Shown in pieces: positions 1 to 8,282 of a stretch of 64,000 nt of DNA (positions within the stretch are counted from its first letter, which is position 1; every line of letters begins with the position of its first letter). A program made the translations under genes and the position numbers. Below the pieces are notes generated by a model. The model saw only the letters and a list, made by a program, of their open reading frames with translations, made no database searches and had not been told where the DNA came from. The DNA comes from an uncultured Verrucomicrobiota bacterium (GTDB lineage: Bacteria > Verrucomicrobiota > Verrucomicrobiia > Opitutales > Opitutaceae), in the NCBI GenBank assembly GCA_903869675.1, contig CAIQAB010000022.1:186001-250000 (forward strand), given 5' to 3'.

Positions 1-989
1 AGATTTTTCGCCCCAAGGTCGTGGTGGTGGCCACCTTCGAGATCGGGGCCGACACCGGCGACGAACCCGGAGAGTTCCAATTCTGGGCCGAGCGAGACCA
101 CCTCACCGGGTCCATCATGGTGCCCGGACTCGACCACCCGGTGCGCTACAACCCCGCCACCGGCGTGTTTGGCGTGGTCTCCGGCACCACCGTGCGCTCC
201 GGCCTGCAAATCTTCGCGCTCGGCCTCGACCCACGTTTTGACTTTTCCCGCAGCTATTGGCTGATCAACGGCATCGCGGGCGTAGACCCAAGCCGGGCGG
301 CAGAGGGCAGCGCCGCCTGGGCCCGCCATATCATCGACGGTGATATCGCGTATGAAATCGACAGCCGCGAAGCACCGTCGGACTGGCCCTACGGCATCAT
401 GGCGCTAGGCAACAATAGCCCCTTGGCCAAACCAGTCATTCCCGCTTGGGCCCCGAAACCGATGGCGTGGACGCTCAACCCCGGCCTCGTCGCCTGGGCC
501 TACGGGAAGACCAAGGACCTCGCGCTTGCCGATTCGCCGGAGGCCGCCGCCCACCGCTCGCTCTACACCGATTTTCCAGCGGCTCAAAAGGGCCCCGTAG
601 TGCTGCTGGGTGACAGCTTCGCATCCTGTCGCTATTGGCACGGAGCCGTCATGCAAAAATGGGCCGACGACTGGGCCGCGCTTTACACGGACGGCCGGGG
701 CGACGCCACCATGACGAACATGGAAGACCACGGCCTCGCCAACGCCCTCACCCGCCTCGACGCAATCGGGAAAGTCCGTTTCGACCGCGTGCTCGTCCTC
801 CGCACCGGCAGCAATTTTTCGCGTCCGCCCGCCGGCCAGCCCGCCCACGCCAGCATGGTAGCCGAGTATCAAGGCATGCTGCCCGCACTGGAGGCCGCGC
901 ACCGCGTCGGCTCGACCGTGGTCGCCGCGCTGCTGGCCAACTGGGCCGCCTGCGAGACTACCCCGCCCTGCGCCTCAGCAGCAGAATAA
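1..989 (+). CDS. Purine nucleoside permease (NUP family), 5'-truncated by window edge
   Basis: The reading frame is already open at base 3 and reads RPKVVVVATFEIG, the usual N-terminal strand of the NUP family, so the start and any signal peptide lie outside the window. Family landmarks visible are GIAGVDP, GSAAWARHIID, the REAPSDWPYG segment and VLRTGSNFSRPP near the C-terminus. The family is annotated as purine nucleoside permease, and the fold resembles a nucleoside phosphorylase; actual transport here is inferred. The C-terminus ends shortly after a typical NWAA segment, which is where homologues stop. Its last 121 bases overlap the 3' end of the convergent amidase gene. Confidence 0.85.
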   Translation, partial: IFRPKVVVVATFEIGADTGDEPGEFQFWAERDHLTGSIMVPGLDHPVRYNPATGVFGVVSGTTVRSGLQIFALGLDPRFDFSRSYWLINGIAGVDPSRAAEGSAAWARHIIDGDIAYEIDSREAPSDWPYGIMALGNNSPLAKPVIPAWAPKPMAWTLNPGLVAWAYGKTKDLALADSPEAAAHRSLYTDFPAAQKGPVVLLGDSFASCRYWHGAVMQKWADDWAALYTDGRGDATMTNMEDHGLANALTRLDAIGKVRFDRVLVLRTGSNFSRPPAGQPAHASMVAEYQGMLPALEAAHRVGSTVVAALLANWAACETTPPCASAAE

Positions 990-1468
990 CCTGTCCCAAA
1001 GCGTCCCGCGATGGCCGCCCGCAGGCGTGCCCACTCGGCCGGCGCGAGGTCATCCTTCCGGCTCGGGGCGATCTGGCGGTGATCGGTCATCCAATGGAGC
1101 GACCAACTTAACTCCTCCCAGCGCGGAGCCAGCCACTCCAGCGCCGAGGCCACCTGCGCCTCTGTGAGCGGCGCCAGCCGCGTATCGCCGGCAAAACTTA
1201 CTCCGAGGAGGAAGGCGTTGCAGCCTTCCCGTCCGTGAAAAACCGACTCCCCCGCGTGCCACGCCACGTGCTCGTCCGCCACCAACCGCGCCCGCGCACC
1301 ATCCGCCGCGATCACCACATGGTAGCTCACCCGGCTCTCCGGCCGCGCCATAAACGCCAGCGTTTCCCCAAAGGGCATCACGGTATGGTGAAAACACACA
1401 CCCCGCCGCTCGTGCACCGGCAAGGTGGCGTGGTTGGGCGATGCTGCGTTGAACTCGGGGAACGGCAT
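869..1468 (-). CDS. N-acetylmuramoyl-L-alanine amidase, AmpD/Amidase_2-like
   Basis: The protein has 199 residues. The amidase_2 zinc-site pattern is visible: a CFHHTV segment near the N-terminus, AWHAGES in the middle, and DHRQIAPSRKDDLAP, which matches the GHRDIAPGRKxDPG consensus with its His and Asp/Lys. Such enzymes cut the amide bond between muramic acid and the stem peptide during cell-wall recycling or remodelling. There is no obvious signal peptide, so a cytoplasmic AmpD-like role is likely. The ATG at 1468 is preferred over the ATG at 1483 because GGAGGG lies 7 bases before it. The roughly 40 C-terminal residues are low in complexity and lie antisense to the permease gene, so the exact end may reflect read-through of an older stop. 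Confidence 0.82.
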   Translation of the reverse strand: MPFPEFNAASPNHATLPVHERRGVCFHHTVMPFGETLAFMARPESRVSYHVVIAADGARARLVADEHVAWHAGESVFHGREGCNAFLLGVSFAGDTRLAPLTEAQVASALEWLAPRWEELSWSLHWMTDHRQIAPSRKDDLAPAEWARLRAAIAGRFGTGYSAAEAQGGVVSQAAQLASSAATTVEPTRCAASSAGSMP

Positions 1469-1475
1469 GATTTTT

Positions 1476-1481
1476 CCCTCC
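1476..1481 (-). promoter_or_regulatory. Ribosome binding site deciding the amidase start
   Basis: GGAGGG on the minus strand lies 7 bases upstream of the ATG at 1468. It overlaps an upstream in-frame ATG at 1483, which makes that codon an unlikely start. Confidence 0.6.
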
Positions 1482-1489
1482 ATGCCTTT

Positions 1490-1867
1490 CTAGAGACCGC
1501 GCCAAGCTGCGCCGAACATCGATACCATCAAGCCCAGCCTGAGCGCACCCTCAAAGGTAAGCACCCCCAGGACCCAGCGCAGCGCGCAGCTGCCGCGCAG
1601 GGCGAAGCCGCAGAGCGAAACCAATAATAGACAGGCGGCGTGTAGGCGGGTCGCCCCCTCACGGAGCAACCAAAGCAACCAGACGTTTTGCGCGCAGATG
1701 AGGACCACCCAGAGCAAGGCAATCGGCTCCGACGGACCCAGAGCGCGCGGATCGAGCCCGGCCTGGACTTGCTTCACCCCGAGAAAACGCTCGGCATAAA
1801 CCAGCTGCGCAATCTCGCAGGCCACGAAGACCGGCGCGAGAAAGGCAGCGGAGGGAGCGTGGTCCAT
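1490..1867 (-). CDS. Small integral membrane protein of unknown function
   Basis: The protein has 125 residues from the ATG at 1867; an upstream TTG would add four. Hydrophobic stretches (AAFLAPVFVACEIAQLV, IALLWVVLICAQNVWLLWLL, AACLLLVSLCGFAL, VLGVLTFEGALRLGLMVSMFG) suggest four membrane helices with short loops. No family is recognised. It lies 21 bases upstream of the amidase in the same direction and is probably co-transcribed with it, so an envelope role is possible but unproven. Confidence 0.6.
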   Translation of the reverse strand: MDHAPSAAFLAPVFVACEIAQLVYAERFLGVKQVQAGLDPRALGPSEPIALLWVVLICAQNVWLLWLLREGATRLHAACLLLVSLCGFALRGSCALRWVLGVLTFEGALRLGLMVSMFGAAWRGL

Positions 1868-1902
1868 CGGCGGAGGCAATCAGGCGGGACTAGGCCGCGG
1901 AG

Positions 1903-2526
1903 TCAGCCCTGGATGCGCCTGTGCGCGGCGGCGACTAGTTCATAGACCTCGTCCCAATCCCGGGCGCGCAGGTCATCGCCGAGGTGCCGGTTGGTCGGGT
2001 TGTCGAAGATGATGCAAGGGCGACCCTCGGCGCGGTAGGCATCGATGTTCTTCGGCGAGTCGTCGATGTAGAGATCGGCGTTGATGGAGAGCTTATCCTC
2101 CACGAAGCAGAGGTCGCGGTAGGGCACGTCGTGTTTCTCCAGCCACTCAGCAGTCTGGGTGACGGATTCACCGTGCAGGCCGCCGACATAGAGGCGGTGG
2201 GTGATGATGCGGATGTGCACACCGAGTCGGGAGAGCCGGCGCAGGGTAAAGGGAGCGAGCGCGATGGGGTCGGCGTTCTTAAAGATGCCGTGCTGATTGA
2301 CCGCATGCTTATGGAGCAGCGGATAAGTGAGATCATAGCCACCGGCGCCAGAAACCTTATCGAGCAGGCCCCACTCCTTCAGACCGTAGCGAAAGTCGTC
2401 GGTCAGCTCCTCAGGACGCTTGCCTAGCCAAGTCGCGGCTACGGGCTTGAGCGCGCGGTAGAAATCAACCACGACGCCGTCCAGATCGAGGCCGAGGATA
2501 AACTTGCGGGCGGGCGGGATGGGCAT
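1903..2526 (-). CDS. HAD-superfamily 5'-nucleotidase-like protein
   Basis: The protein has 207 residues. HAD motif I is LGLDLDGVVVDF (nucleophile Asp14, Asp16). Motif II is the Thr of IRIITHRL, and motif IV is LYIDDSPKNI. The layout resembles the 5'(3')-deoxyribonucleotidase branch (NT5C type), which dephosphorylates (deoxy)nucleoside monophosphates in the cytoplasm; substrate is inferred from resemblance only. The gene stands 35 bases upstream of the small membrane protein in the same orientation and could share a transcript with it and the amidase. Confidence 0.78.
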   Translation of the reverse strand: MPIPPARKFILGLDLDGVVVDFYRALKPVAATWLGKRPEELTDDFRYGLKEWGLLDKVSGAGGYDLTYPLLHKHAVNQHGIFKNADPIALAPFTLRRLSRLGVHIRIITHRLYVGGLHGESVTQTAEWLEKHDVPYRDLCFVEDKLSINADLYIDDSPKNIDAYRAEGRPCIIFDNPTNRHLGDDLRARDWDEVYELVAAAHRRIQG

Positions 2527-2589
2527 GGGGACAGCTAGGGGTGAAGCGGGCGGCGGGTAAAAACAAAAGCCGCCGCCGCCGGGGGCCTG

Positions 2590-3057
2590 CTACACCCGCC
2601 CTCGGCGAGTAGAACGGTCGGTCTTTTCGGAGGGGATCTCGTTGTTGGTGGTCATCATGAACACCGGCGCCTTGGTTTTGATCCAGACCTGCTGCTCCTT
2701 GAAGTGCTTGGCCGTGACGTTTTCGATCGCGTCGGCCATGGTCTTGGCGGGCATAAGGCGGCCCTTCTTGGTGGTGTTAAATTCGTAGGCGGCCTTGTGA
2801 ATACGCTCGGGAGCGCTGGTCACGGATGCGTCCTCGGGGATTTGCAGCACCCAGCCGGTGAACTCTCCGGCAGGCAGCTTGCCGTCGGGGTCGGAGATGA
2901 GGATGGAGAACTGTTTTTTGACCGCCGGCGGCTTCTCTTCGTCGACCTCAGGCTCCACGGCCTGGTTCATCTCCTCGACGATCTGGCGGAGCAGGGCGGG
3001 ATCGACGTCGTTACGTTTGAGGATTTCGGCGACTTGGTTGACTTCGATTTTCGGCAT
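2590..3057 (-). CDS. Conserved hypothetical protein, charged, cytoplasmic
   Basis: The protein has 155 residues from MPKIEVNQVAEIL. Upstream in-frame residues to 3093 look like spacer, and the divergent Nudix gene starts at 3096. The N-terminus is helical with an acidic stretch (EPEVDEEKPP). The middle reads FSILISDPDGKLPAGEFTGW, then a helical region with AYEFNTTKKGRLMPAKT, and the tail is basic. There is no signal peptide or membrane segment. No function can be assigned; codon use is like its neighbours, which supports a real gene. Confidence 0.6.
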   Translation of the reverse strand: MPKIEVNQVAEILKRNDVDPALLRQIVEEMNQAVEPEVDEEKPPAVKKQFSILISDPDGKLPAGEFTGWVLQIPEDASVTSAPERIHKAAYEFNTTKKGRLMPAKTMADAIENVTAKHFKEQQVWIKTKAPVFMMTTNNEIPSEKTDRSTRRGRV

Positions 3058-3095
3058 GGCGTGCAGGCGTTGAAAGTCCCACGAAAGGGGCACAC

Positions 3096-3635
3096 ATGGA
3101 TGGCAAAGTAAAGGACGGCGGGACGGCGCAGAGCGCGGACGAGCTATTCGACGTGGTGGATGAGCACGACCGCGTGGTCGGCCGGGCCCGCCGCGCCGAC
3201 GTGCATGCCCAGAAACTACGGCACCGCGCGGTCCACGTGCTCTGCCTCGACGGCGCCGGACGGGTTTTTCTGCAAAAACGTTCGCTGCTGAAAGACTCCG
3301 CCCCTGGCCGCTGGTGCGCCTCGTGCTCGGGCCACGTCGATGCAGGCGAGGACTACCTGGCGGCGGCGGTGCGCGAACTGGACGAGGAGATCGGAGCGCG
3401 ACTCGAGGGCCCGCATCAACTGGAACCTTGGCTGCGCCTCGAGCCCTGCCGCGAGACGGGCCAGGAATTCGTATGGGTATACCGGGTTCAGCACGCCGGG
3501 CCCTTCACCCTCCACCCGGCGGAGATCATGGATGGCGCTTGGCGGACCCGCGCGGAAATCGATGTCGCGGTGCGGGATAAACCGCAGGACTTCGCCGGCA
3601 GCTTTCGACTGATCTGGTCGCGGTTGGTCTGGTGA
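3096..3635 (+). CDS. Nudix hydrolase, IPP-isomerase/YfcD-like
   Basis: The protein has 179 residues with a complete Nudix box, GHVDAG-E-(7)-RELDEEIGA (G5xE7xREUxEExGU). The DVVDEHDRVVGRARRADVH N-terminus and CxxCSGHVDAGE context place it with the YfcD/isopentenyl-diphosphate-isomerase-like Nudix branch rather than with MutT. It would hydrolyse a nucleoside diphosphate linked to another moiety; the substrate cannot be told. It is divergent from the hypothetical gene before it and convergent with the deoxyhypusine-synthase-like gene after it. Confidence 0.82.
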   Translation: MDGKVKDGGTAQSADELFDVVDEHDRVVGRARRADVHAQKLRHRAVHVLCLDGAGRVFLQKRSLLKDSAPGRWCASCSGHVDAGEDYLAAAVRELDEEIGARLEGPHQLEPWLRLEPCRETGQEFVWVYRVQHAGPFTLHPAEIMDGAWRTRAEIDVAVRDKPQDFAGSFRLIWSRLVW

Positions 3636-3682
3636 GACAGCCCGCCGCGCCCGCTGGCGGGCGACGGGCCAGTGCTGTGGTC

Positions 3683-4744
3683 CTACTGGCCAAGCACCCA
3701 AGCAAAGATCAAGGGAGCCACGATCGTGGCATCACTCTCGACAATATATTTCGGGGTCTTTTGGCCGAGCTTACCCCAGGTGATTTTCTCGTTTGGAACC
3801 GCGCCAGAATAGCTACCGTAGCTGGTGGTGGAGTCGCTGATCTGGGAAAAATAGCCCCAGAGCGGCACCTCAGGGCGGTCGAGGTCTTGATGCAGCATGG
3901 GCACGACGCAGATCGGGAAGTCGCCCGCGATGCCGCCGCCGATCTGGAAAAAGCCGATCGAGCCCTCGCCGTTTTTAAGGGTCTTGGCTGTCTTCGTATA
4001 CCACTCGGCCAGCCAAGTCATGTATTCGATACCGGTGCGCACGGTGTGGACCTTCTTGATCTCGCCGGTGATGACACGACCGGCATACATGTTGCCCAGA
4101 GTGGAGTCCTCCCAGCCGGGGACGATGATGGGCAGGTTCTTCTCGCAGGCGGCGAGCATCCAGGAGTTCTTCGGCTCGATCATGTAGCTCGCCTTCAGCT
4201 TTCCGGTGCGGAGAACTTTATACATGAACTCGTGGGGGAAAAACGGCGTGCCGGCCTTGTCGGCGGCGATCCACTCCTCGGCGACGGCCGCCTCGATGCG
4301 ACGCATGGCCTCGCCCTCGGGGATACACGTGTCCGTCACACGGTTCATGTGACGGTCCAGCAAGCCCTGCTCGTCGGCGGCGGTGAGATCGCGGTAGTGA
4401 GGCACGCGCTCGTAATAATCGTGGGCGACGAGGTTGAAGATATCCTCCTCAAGATTGGCGCCGGTGCAGACGATGGCGTGAACCTTGTCCTGACGGATCA
4501 TCTCGGCGAGGGAGAGGCCAAGTTCGGCCGTGGACATGGCGCCGGCTAGAGTGACGAGCATCTTGCCGCCAGCCTTGAGGTGGGCCTCGTAACCCTTGGC
4601 CGAGTCGATCAACGCGGCAGAGTTGAAATGGCGATAGTGGTGGGCGAGGAACTGCGAGATCGGGCCTTTTTTGGCCGCGAGCTTTGCGTTGATAATTTCG
4701 GTGAGCAGGGTCTGCCGCTTGGCGGCTTTGACTTTGTGGGCCAT
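3683..4744 (-). CDS. Deoxyhypusine synthase-like / homospermidine synthase-like enzyme
   Basis: The protein has 353 residues from MAHKVKAAKR (ATG at 4744). Family landmarks are AGAMSTAELG, VCTGANLEED, NSWMLAACEKNLPIIVPGWEDSTLGN and GGGIAGDFPIC. The catalytic-lysine segment is NEKITWGKLG, with Lys325 matching the lysine that forms the enzyme-butylamine intermediate in eukaryotic deoxyhypusine synthase. Family enzymes are NAD-dependent and transfer the aminobutyl group of spermidine. Bacteria lack eIF5A, and characterised bacterial relatives are reported to make homospermidine from putrescine, so a polyamine role is the better guess. No polyamine gene is adjacent. It is divergent from the ABC-F gene. 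Confidence 0.85.
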   Translation of the reverse strand: MAHKVKAAKRQTLLTEIINAKLAAKKGPISQFLAHHYRHFNSAALIDSAKGYEAHLKAGGKMLVTLAGAMSTAELGLSLAEMIRQDKVHAIVCTGANLEEDIFNLVAHDYYERVPHYRDLTAADEQGLLDRHMNRVTDTCIPEGEAMRRIEAAVAEEWIAADKAGTPFFPHEFMYKVLRTGKLKASYMIEPKNSWMLAACEKNLPIIVPGWEDSTLGNMYAGRVITGEIKKVHTVRTGIEYMTWLAEWYTKTAKTLKNGEGSIGFFQIGGGIAGDFPICVVPMLHQDLDRPEVPLWGYFSQISDSTTSYGSYSGAVPNEKITWGKLGQKTPKYIVESDATIVAPLIFAWVLGQ

Positions 4745-4908
4745 GGTAAGAAGAGAGGTAAAGTTCCGGAGTGAGCCAACGCAGGCGGGCAAAGCCATCT
4801 AAAAGCCGCAGACCGCGTAAAACTGTCACGCAGCAGTCCCGCTTTTCACGCCAGAGGGGGCTTTTTGTTGCTCCGCGACGCAGCAACGCATCTTTTGCTC
4901 CGTTTACC

Positions 4909-6795
4909 ATGCTGACGATATCCGACGTCTCAAAGTCCTACGGCACCCGCGAACTGTTTTCCGAGGTGTCCCTCTTCGTCGCGCGCACCGATCGCCTCGG
5001 CCTCGTCGGCCCCAACGGCGCGGGCAAATCCACCCTCTTCGGGCTCATCCTCGGCGAAGAACGGCCGGACACCGGGATCATCGAGTGGGAACGCGGCGCC
5101 GATTTCGGCTACCTGCCCCAAGAATCCGCTCCCGTGGGCGACGAAACCATCCTTACCATCGCCACCTCCGGCAAGGCCCTCGAGCCTACCGAAGATAACT
5201 ACGACATCGACTACACCCTAGAACCCCGCGCCCACACCATCCTCGCCGGCCTCGGCTTCAAGGAGGGCGACGCCCACAAGCCCGCCAAGTCCTTCTCCGG
5301 CGGCTGGGTCATGCGCGCACACCTCGCCCGCCTGCTGGTTGCCGAACCCGCCCTCCTTCTGCTCGACGAGCCGACGAACCATCTCGATCTGGAAGCCCTC
5401 CTCTGGTTCCAAGAATACCTCAGCCGCTACCCCGGCGGTCTCGTGGTTATCTCCCACGACCGCGCCTTCCTGAACGCCCTCTGCACCGGCATGCTCGAAC
5501 TGCGCGCCGGCACGCTCCACTATTACCATGGTAACTACGATGACTTCCTGAAGGAGAAGGAGGCACGCAAGGAACAACAACTCGCCCAGTTTAAAAACCA
5601 GCAACGCGAGATCGCCCACCTCCAGGTCTTCGTCGACCGCTTCGGTGCCAAGGCCTCCATGGCCTCCCGCGCCAAGTCGAAGGAAAAACAAATAGAACGC
5701 CTCAAGGAGGCCGCCGTCGAGGAACCCAGCGAGGAACTGAAACGCATCAACTTCAAGTTCCCCCAGCCCATCCGCTCAGGCTTAAAGGTGATCGAACTGA
5801 AAAACGTCCGCCAAGCCTACGGGGAGAAAGTCGTTTACACCGACCTCAATTTCACCGCCGAACGCGGTCAGCGCATCGTGCTCGTCGGGCCAAACGGCGC
5901 CGGCAAATCCACCCTTCTGAAAATCCTCGCCGGCAATCTCGCCATTCAGGGCGGCCTCCGCGAACTGGGCAGCAACGTCACCGCCGGCTACTTCGCCCAG
6001 CAACGCACCGATACCCTGCGCGAGGACGCCAGCGTTTTCGAGATGATGATGGAGCTGCGCACCAACGAGAACCAACTCACCGAACAACAAGCCCGCGCCA
6101 TCCTCGGCAGCTTCCTCTTCCGGAAGGACGACGTGCATAAAAAAGTCGGTGTGCTCTCCGGCGGTGAAAAATCCCGCCTCAACCTCGCCCGCCTGCTCGT
6201 CGATCCGCCGAATCTGCTCCTCATGGACGAGCCGACCACCCACTTGGATATCGGCTCCATCGACGCCATGGTAAACGCGCTGAAGGGCTACACCGGGACC
6301 CTGATCTTCATCTCCCACGACGTGCACTTTATCCGCTCGCTCGCCGAGACCGTGCTGCACGTGCACAGCGGCCGCCTGACCGCTTACGCCGGCAACTACG
6401 ACTACTACCTAGAGAAATCCAAGGCCACCAACGCCCGCGCCGCGCTGACCGCCGGGTTCACCGACGCCCGCCCCGAAGCCCACAAGGGCAGCGGCAAGAA
6501 AGCCGCCCCTGCTCCCTCACCCGCCCCCGCCACCGGTGGCCCCAAACTCACCCCGAACCAGCTCCGCAAAATGCGGGAGGAAGTTGGTCAGTTGGAAAAG
6601 AAGGTCGCCGAACTCGAAACCAAGCAGAACGAAATCACCGCAGCCCTCGAAGACCCCGCTACCTACGCGGATAAGAGCCGATTCCACCGCTTGAATATCG
6701 AGCTGAGCACCATCACCGAACAAGTAAGCGACGCCACCGCCAAGTGGGAAGCCGCCACCGAGGCACTCGACGCCGCCGAACGCCACACCGGCTGA
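4909..6795 (+). CDS. ABC-F family ATPase (translation factor type)
   Basis: The protein has 628 residues from MLTISDVSKSYG. It carries two ABC domains in one chain: Walker A GPNGAGKST twice, signatures FSGGW and LSGGEKS, Walker B LLLLDEPTNHLD and LLLMDEPTTHLD, and switch histidines in ISHD. Between them lies a charged linker (KEKEARKEQQLAQFK), and a C-terminal coiled coil of roughly 70 residues follows a Pro/Ala-rich hinge. There are no membrane segments, so it is not a transporter. ABC-F proteins act at the ribosomal E site. The layout with linker and C-terminal coiled coil is closest to Uup/YdiF-type members. The start was set at the first ATG before the ABC domain because the upstream extension is arginine-rich and lies in the divergent promoter region. 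Confidence 0.93.
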   Translation: MLTISDVSKSYGTRELFSEVSLFVARTDRLGLVGPNGAGKSTLFGLILGEERPDTGIIEWERGADFGYLPQESAPVGDETILTIATSGKALEPTEDNYDIDYTLEPRAHTILAGLGFKEGDAHKPAKSFSGGWVMRAHLARLLVAEPALLLLDEPTNHLDLEALLWFQEYLSRYPGGLVVISHDRAFLNALCTGMLELRAGTLHYYHGNYDDFLKEKEARKEQQLAQFKNQQREIAHLQVFVDRFGAKASMASRAKSKEKQIERLKEAAVEEPSEELKRINFKFPQPIRSGLKVIELKNVRQAYGEKVVYTDLNFTAERGQRIVLVGPNGAGKSTLLKILAGNLAIQGGLRELGSNVTAGYFAQQRTDTLREDASVFEMMMELRTNENQLTEQQARAILGSFLFRKDDVHKKVGVLSGGEKSRLNLARLLVDPPNLLLMDEPTTHLDIGSIDAMVNALKGYTGTLIFISHDVHFIRSLAETVLHVHSGRLTAYAGNYDYYLEKSKATNARAALTAGFTDARPEAHKGSGKKAAPAPSPAPATGGPKLTPNQLRKMREEVGQLEKKVAELETKQNEITAALEDPATYADKSRFHRLNIELSTITEQVSDATAKWEAATEALDAAERHTG

Positions 6796-6819
6796 GCACG
6801 GGCCCGAGCTCGAGTTCGC

Positions 6820-8151
6820 TCACCCACCCACCCGCCCCATGATGAGCGGGATGGGCTGAGAAACTTGGTCCGCGATTTCCACCGCGCCCGCTAGCGCCGC
6901 GCGCGCCTCGTTCAGCTTAGCCTCGTCGTTGGCGTGGACCACGCCGAGCAGATCGCCCGCCTCCACCCGCACGCCAACCTTAGCCAGATGGGTGAAGCCC
7001 ACCGCGTGATCCACCGCATCCTCCGCCCGCGTCCGCCCCGCCCCCAGCCGCAGCGCCGCCAAAGCCACCGCCATCGCATCGACGCCGGCCACCCAGCCCC
7101 CCCGCGCTGCCCGCACCTCTCCCGTAAACCGCGCCGCCGGCAACACCGCCACCGGATCATCGCAGACCCGCGAATCCCCGCCCTGCGCCGCCACGATCTC
7201 GCGAAATTTCTCCAAGGCCGCCCCGCTGGCCACCACCCCGGCCAGCCGCGCTCGCGCGGCATCCGCGTGGGTCTCGACCCCGGCCAGCAATAACATCTCC
7301 GCCCCCAGCGCGTAAGTGAGCTCCATCAAGTCTTCCACGCCCTCCGTCGCGCCTCGCAGGCAGGCAACACTCTCCGCGACTTCGAGGGCATTGCCCACCG
7401 CCCGCCCCAACGGCTGGTCCATGCGGGTGAGCAGCGCGCGGGTTGGCTTGGCCATCGCCGCACCGATGGCACACATCGCCTCCGCCAAGGCCCGCGCCTC
7501 GGGCAAGGTCTTCATAAACGCACCCCGGCCGAATTTCACGTCGAGCACCAGTGCATCGATCCCCTCAGCCATTTTTTTGGACATGATGGAGGCACAAATG
7601 AGCGGCAGGCACTCGACCGTCGCAGTGACATCCCGCAGCGCGTAGAGTTTTTTGTCCGCCGGGGCCAGATCCCGGGTCTGGCCGATGAGCGCGCACCCGA
7701 TCCGGGCGACTTGCGCCCGGTATTCCTCGAGGCTCAGCCCCACGCGAAAACCAGGTATGCTTTCCAATTTATCAAGGGTGCCGCCGGTGTGACCCAGCCC
7801 GCGTCCCGAGATCATCGGCACCGGCACACCGCAGGCCGCCACCATCGCCGCGAGAGGCAGGGAAACCTTGTCGCCCACCCCGCCGGTCGAGTGTTTATCC
7901 ACCTTGCGCCCCGGCACCGCCGATAAATCCGCAACCACCCCCGAACGCATCATCGCCTCGGTCAAGACCGCCGTCTCCACCGGCTCCATGCCGCGCAGAT
8001 AAATCGCCATGAGCAGCGCCGAGAGCTGGTAGTCCGCCCACGAACCATCCGTCGCCCCGCGCACAAAGGCCGCGATCGCCTCGCGCCCCAGCGCCCCACC
8101 GTCACGTTTGCAGGCAATGATCCGGGGCGGGGTCAGGGTGGCGTCGTCCAT
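6820..8151 (-). CDS. deoA: Thymidine phosphorylase / pyrimidine-nucleoside phosphorylase
   Basis: The protein has 443 residues from MDDATLTPPR. The family signature SGRGLGHTGGTLDKLE is complete, preceded by the phosphate-binding KHSTGGVGDK loop; IMSKKMAEGIDALVLDVKFG and a C-terminal alpha/beta domain with GWVAGVDAM follow. It splits thymidine, and perhaps uridine, to base and (deoxy)ribose-1-phosphate for pyrimidine salvage. It is convergent with the ABC-F gene and divergent from prs, which handles another ribose phosphate, though no operon joins them. Confidence 0.93.
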   Translation of the reverse strand: MDDATLTPPRIIACKRDGGALGREAIAAFVRGATDGSWADYQLSALLMAIYLRGMEPVETAVLTEAMMRSGVVADLSAVPGRKVDKHSTGGVGDKVSLPLAAMVAACGVPVPMISGRGLGHTGGTLDKLESIPGFRVGLSLEEYRAQVARIGCALIGQTRDLAPADKKLYALRDVTATVECLPLICASIMSKKMAEGIDALVLDVKFGRGAFMKTLPEARALAEAMCAIGAAMAKPTRALLTRMDQPLGRAVGNALEVAESVACLRGATEGVEDLMELTYALGAEMLLLAGVETHADAARARLAGVVASGAALEKFREIVAAQGGDSRVCDDPVAVLPAARFTGEVRAARGGWVAGVDAMAVALAALRLGAGRTRAEDAVDHAVGFTHLAKVGVRVEAGDLLGVVHANDEAKLNEARAALAGAVEIADQVSQPIPLIMGRVGG

Positions 8152-8282
8152 GCCTCCACCCTGCGCCACCCGCCGCCCGCGGCAAGCCCGCCGCCGTTTA
8201 GGGCTTTTGTAAAATTGCCTTTCCCCGCGTCGAGCGAAGCCGTCACACTACCGTTTCACTCGCCACCCACCACACCAACACG

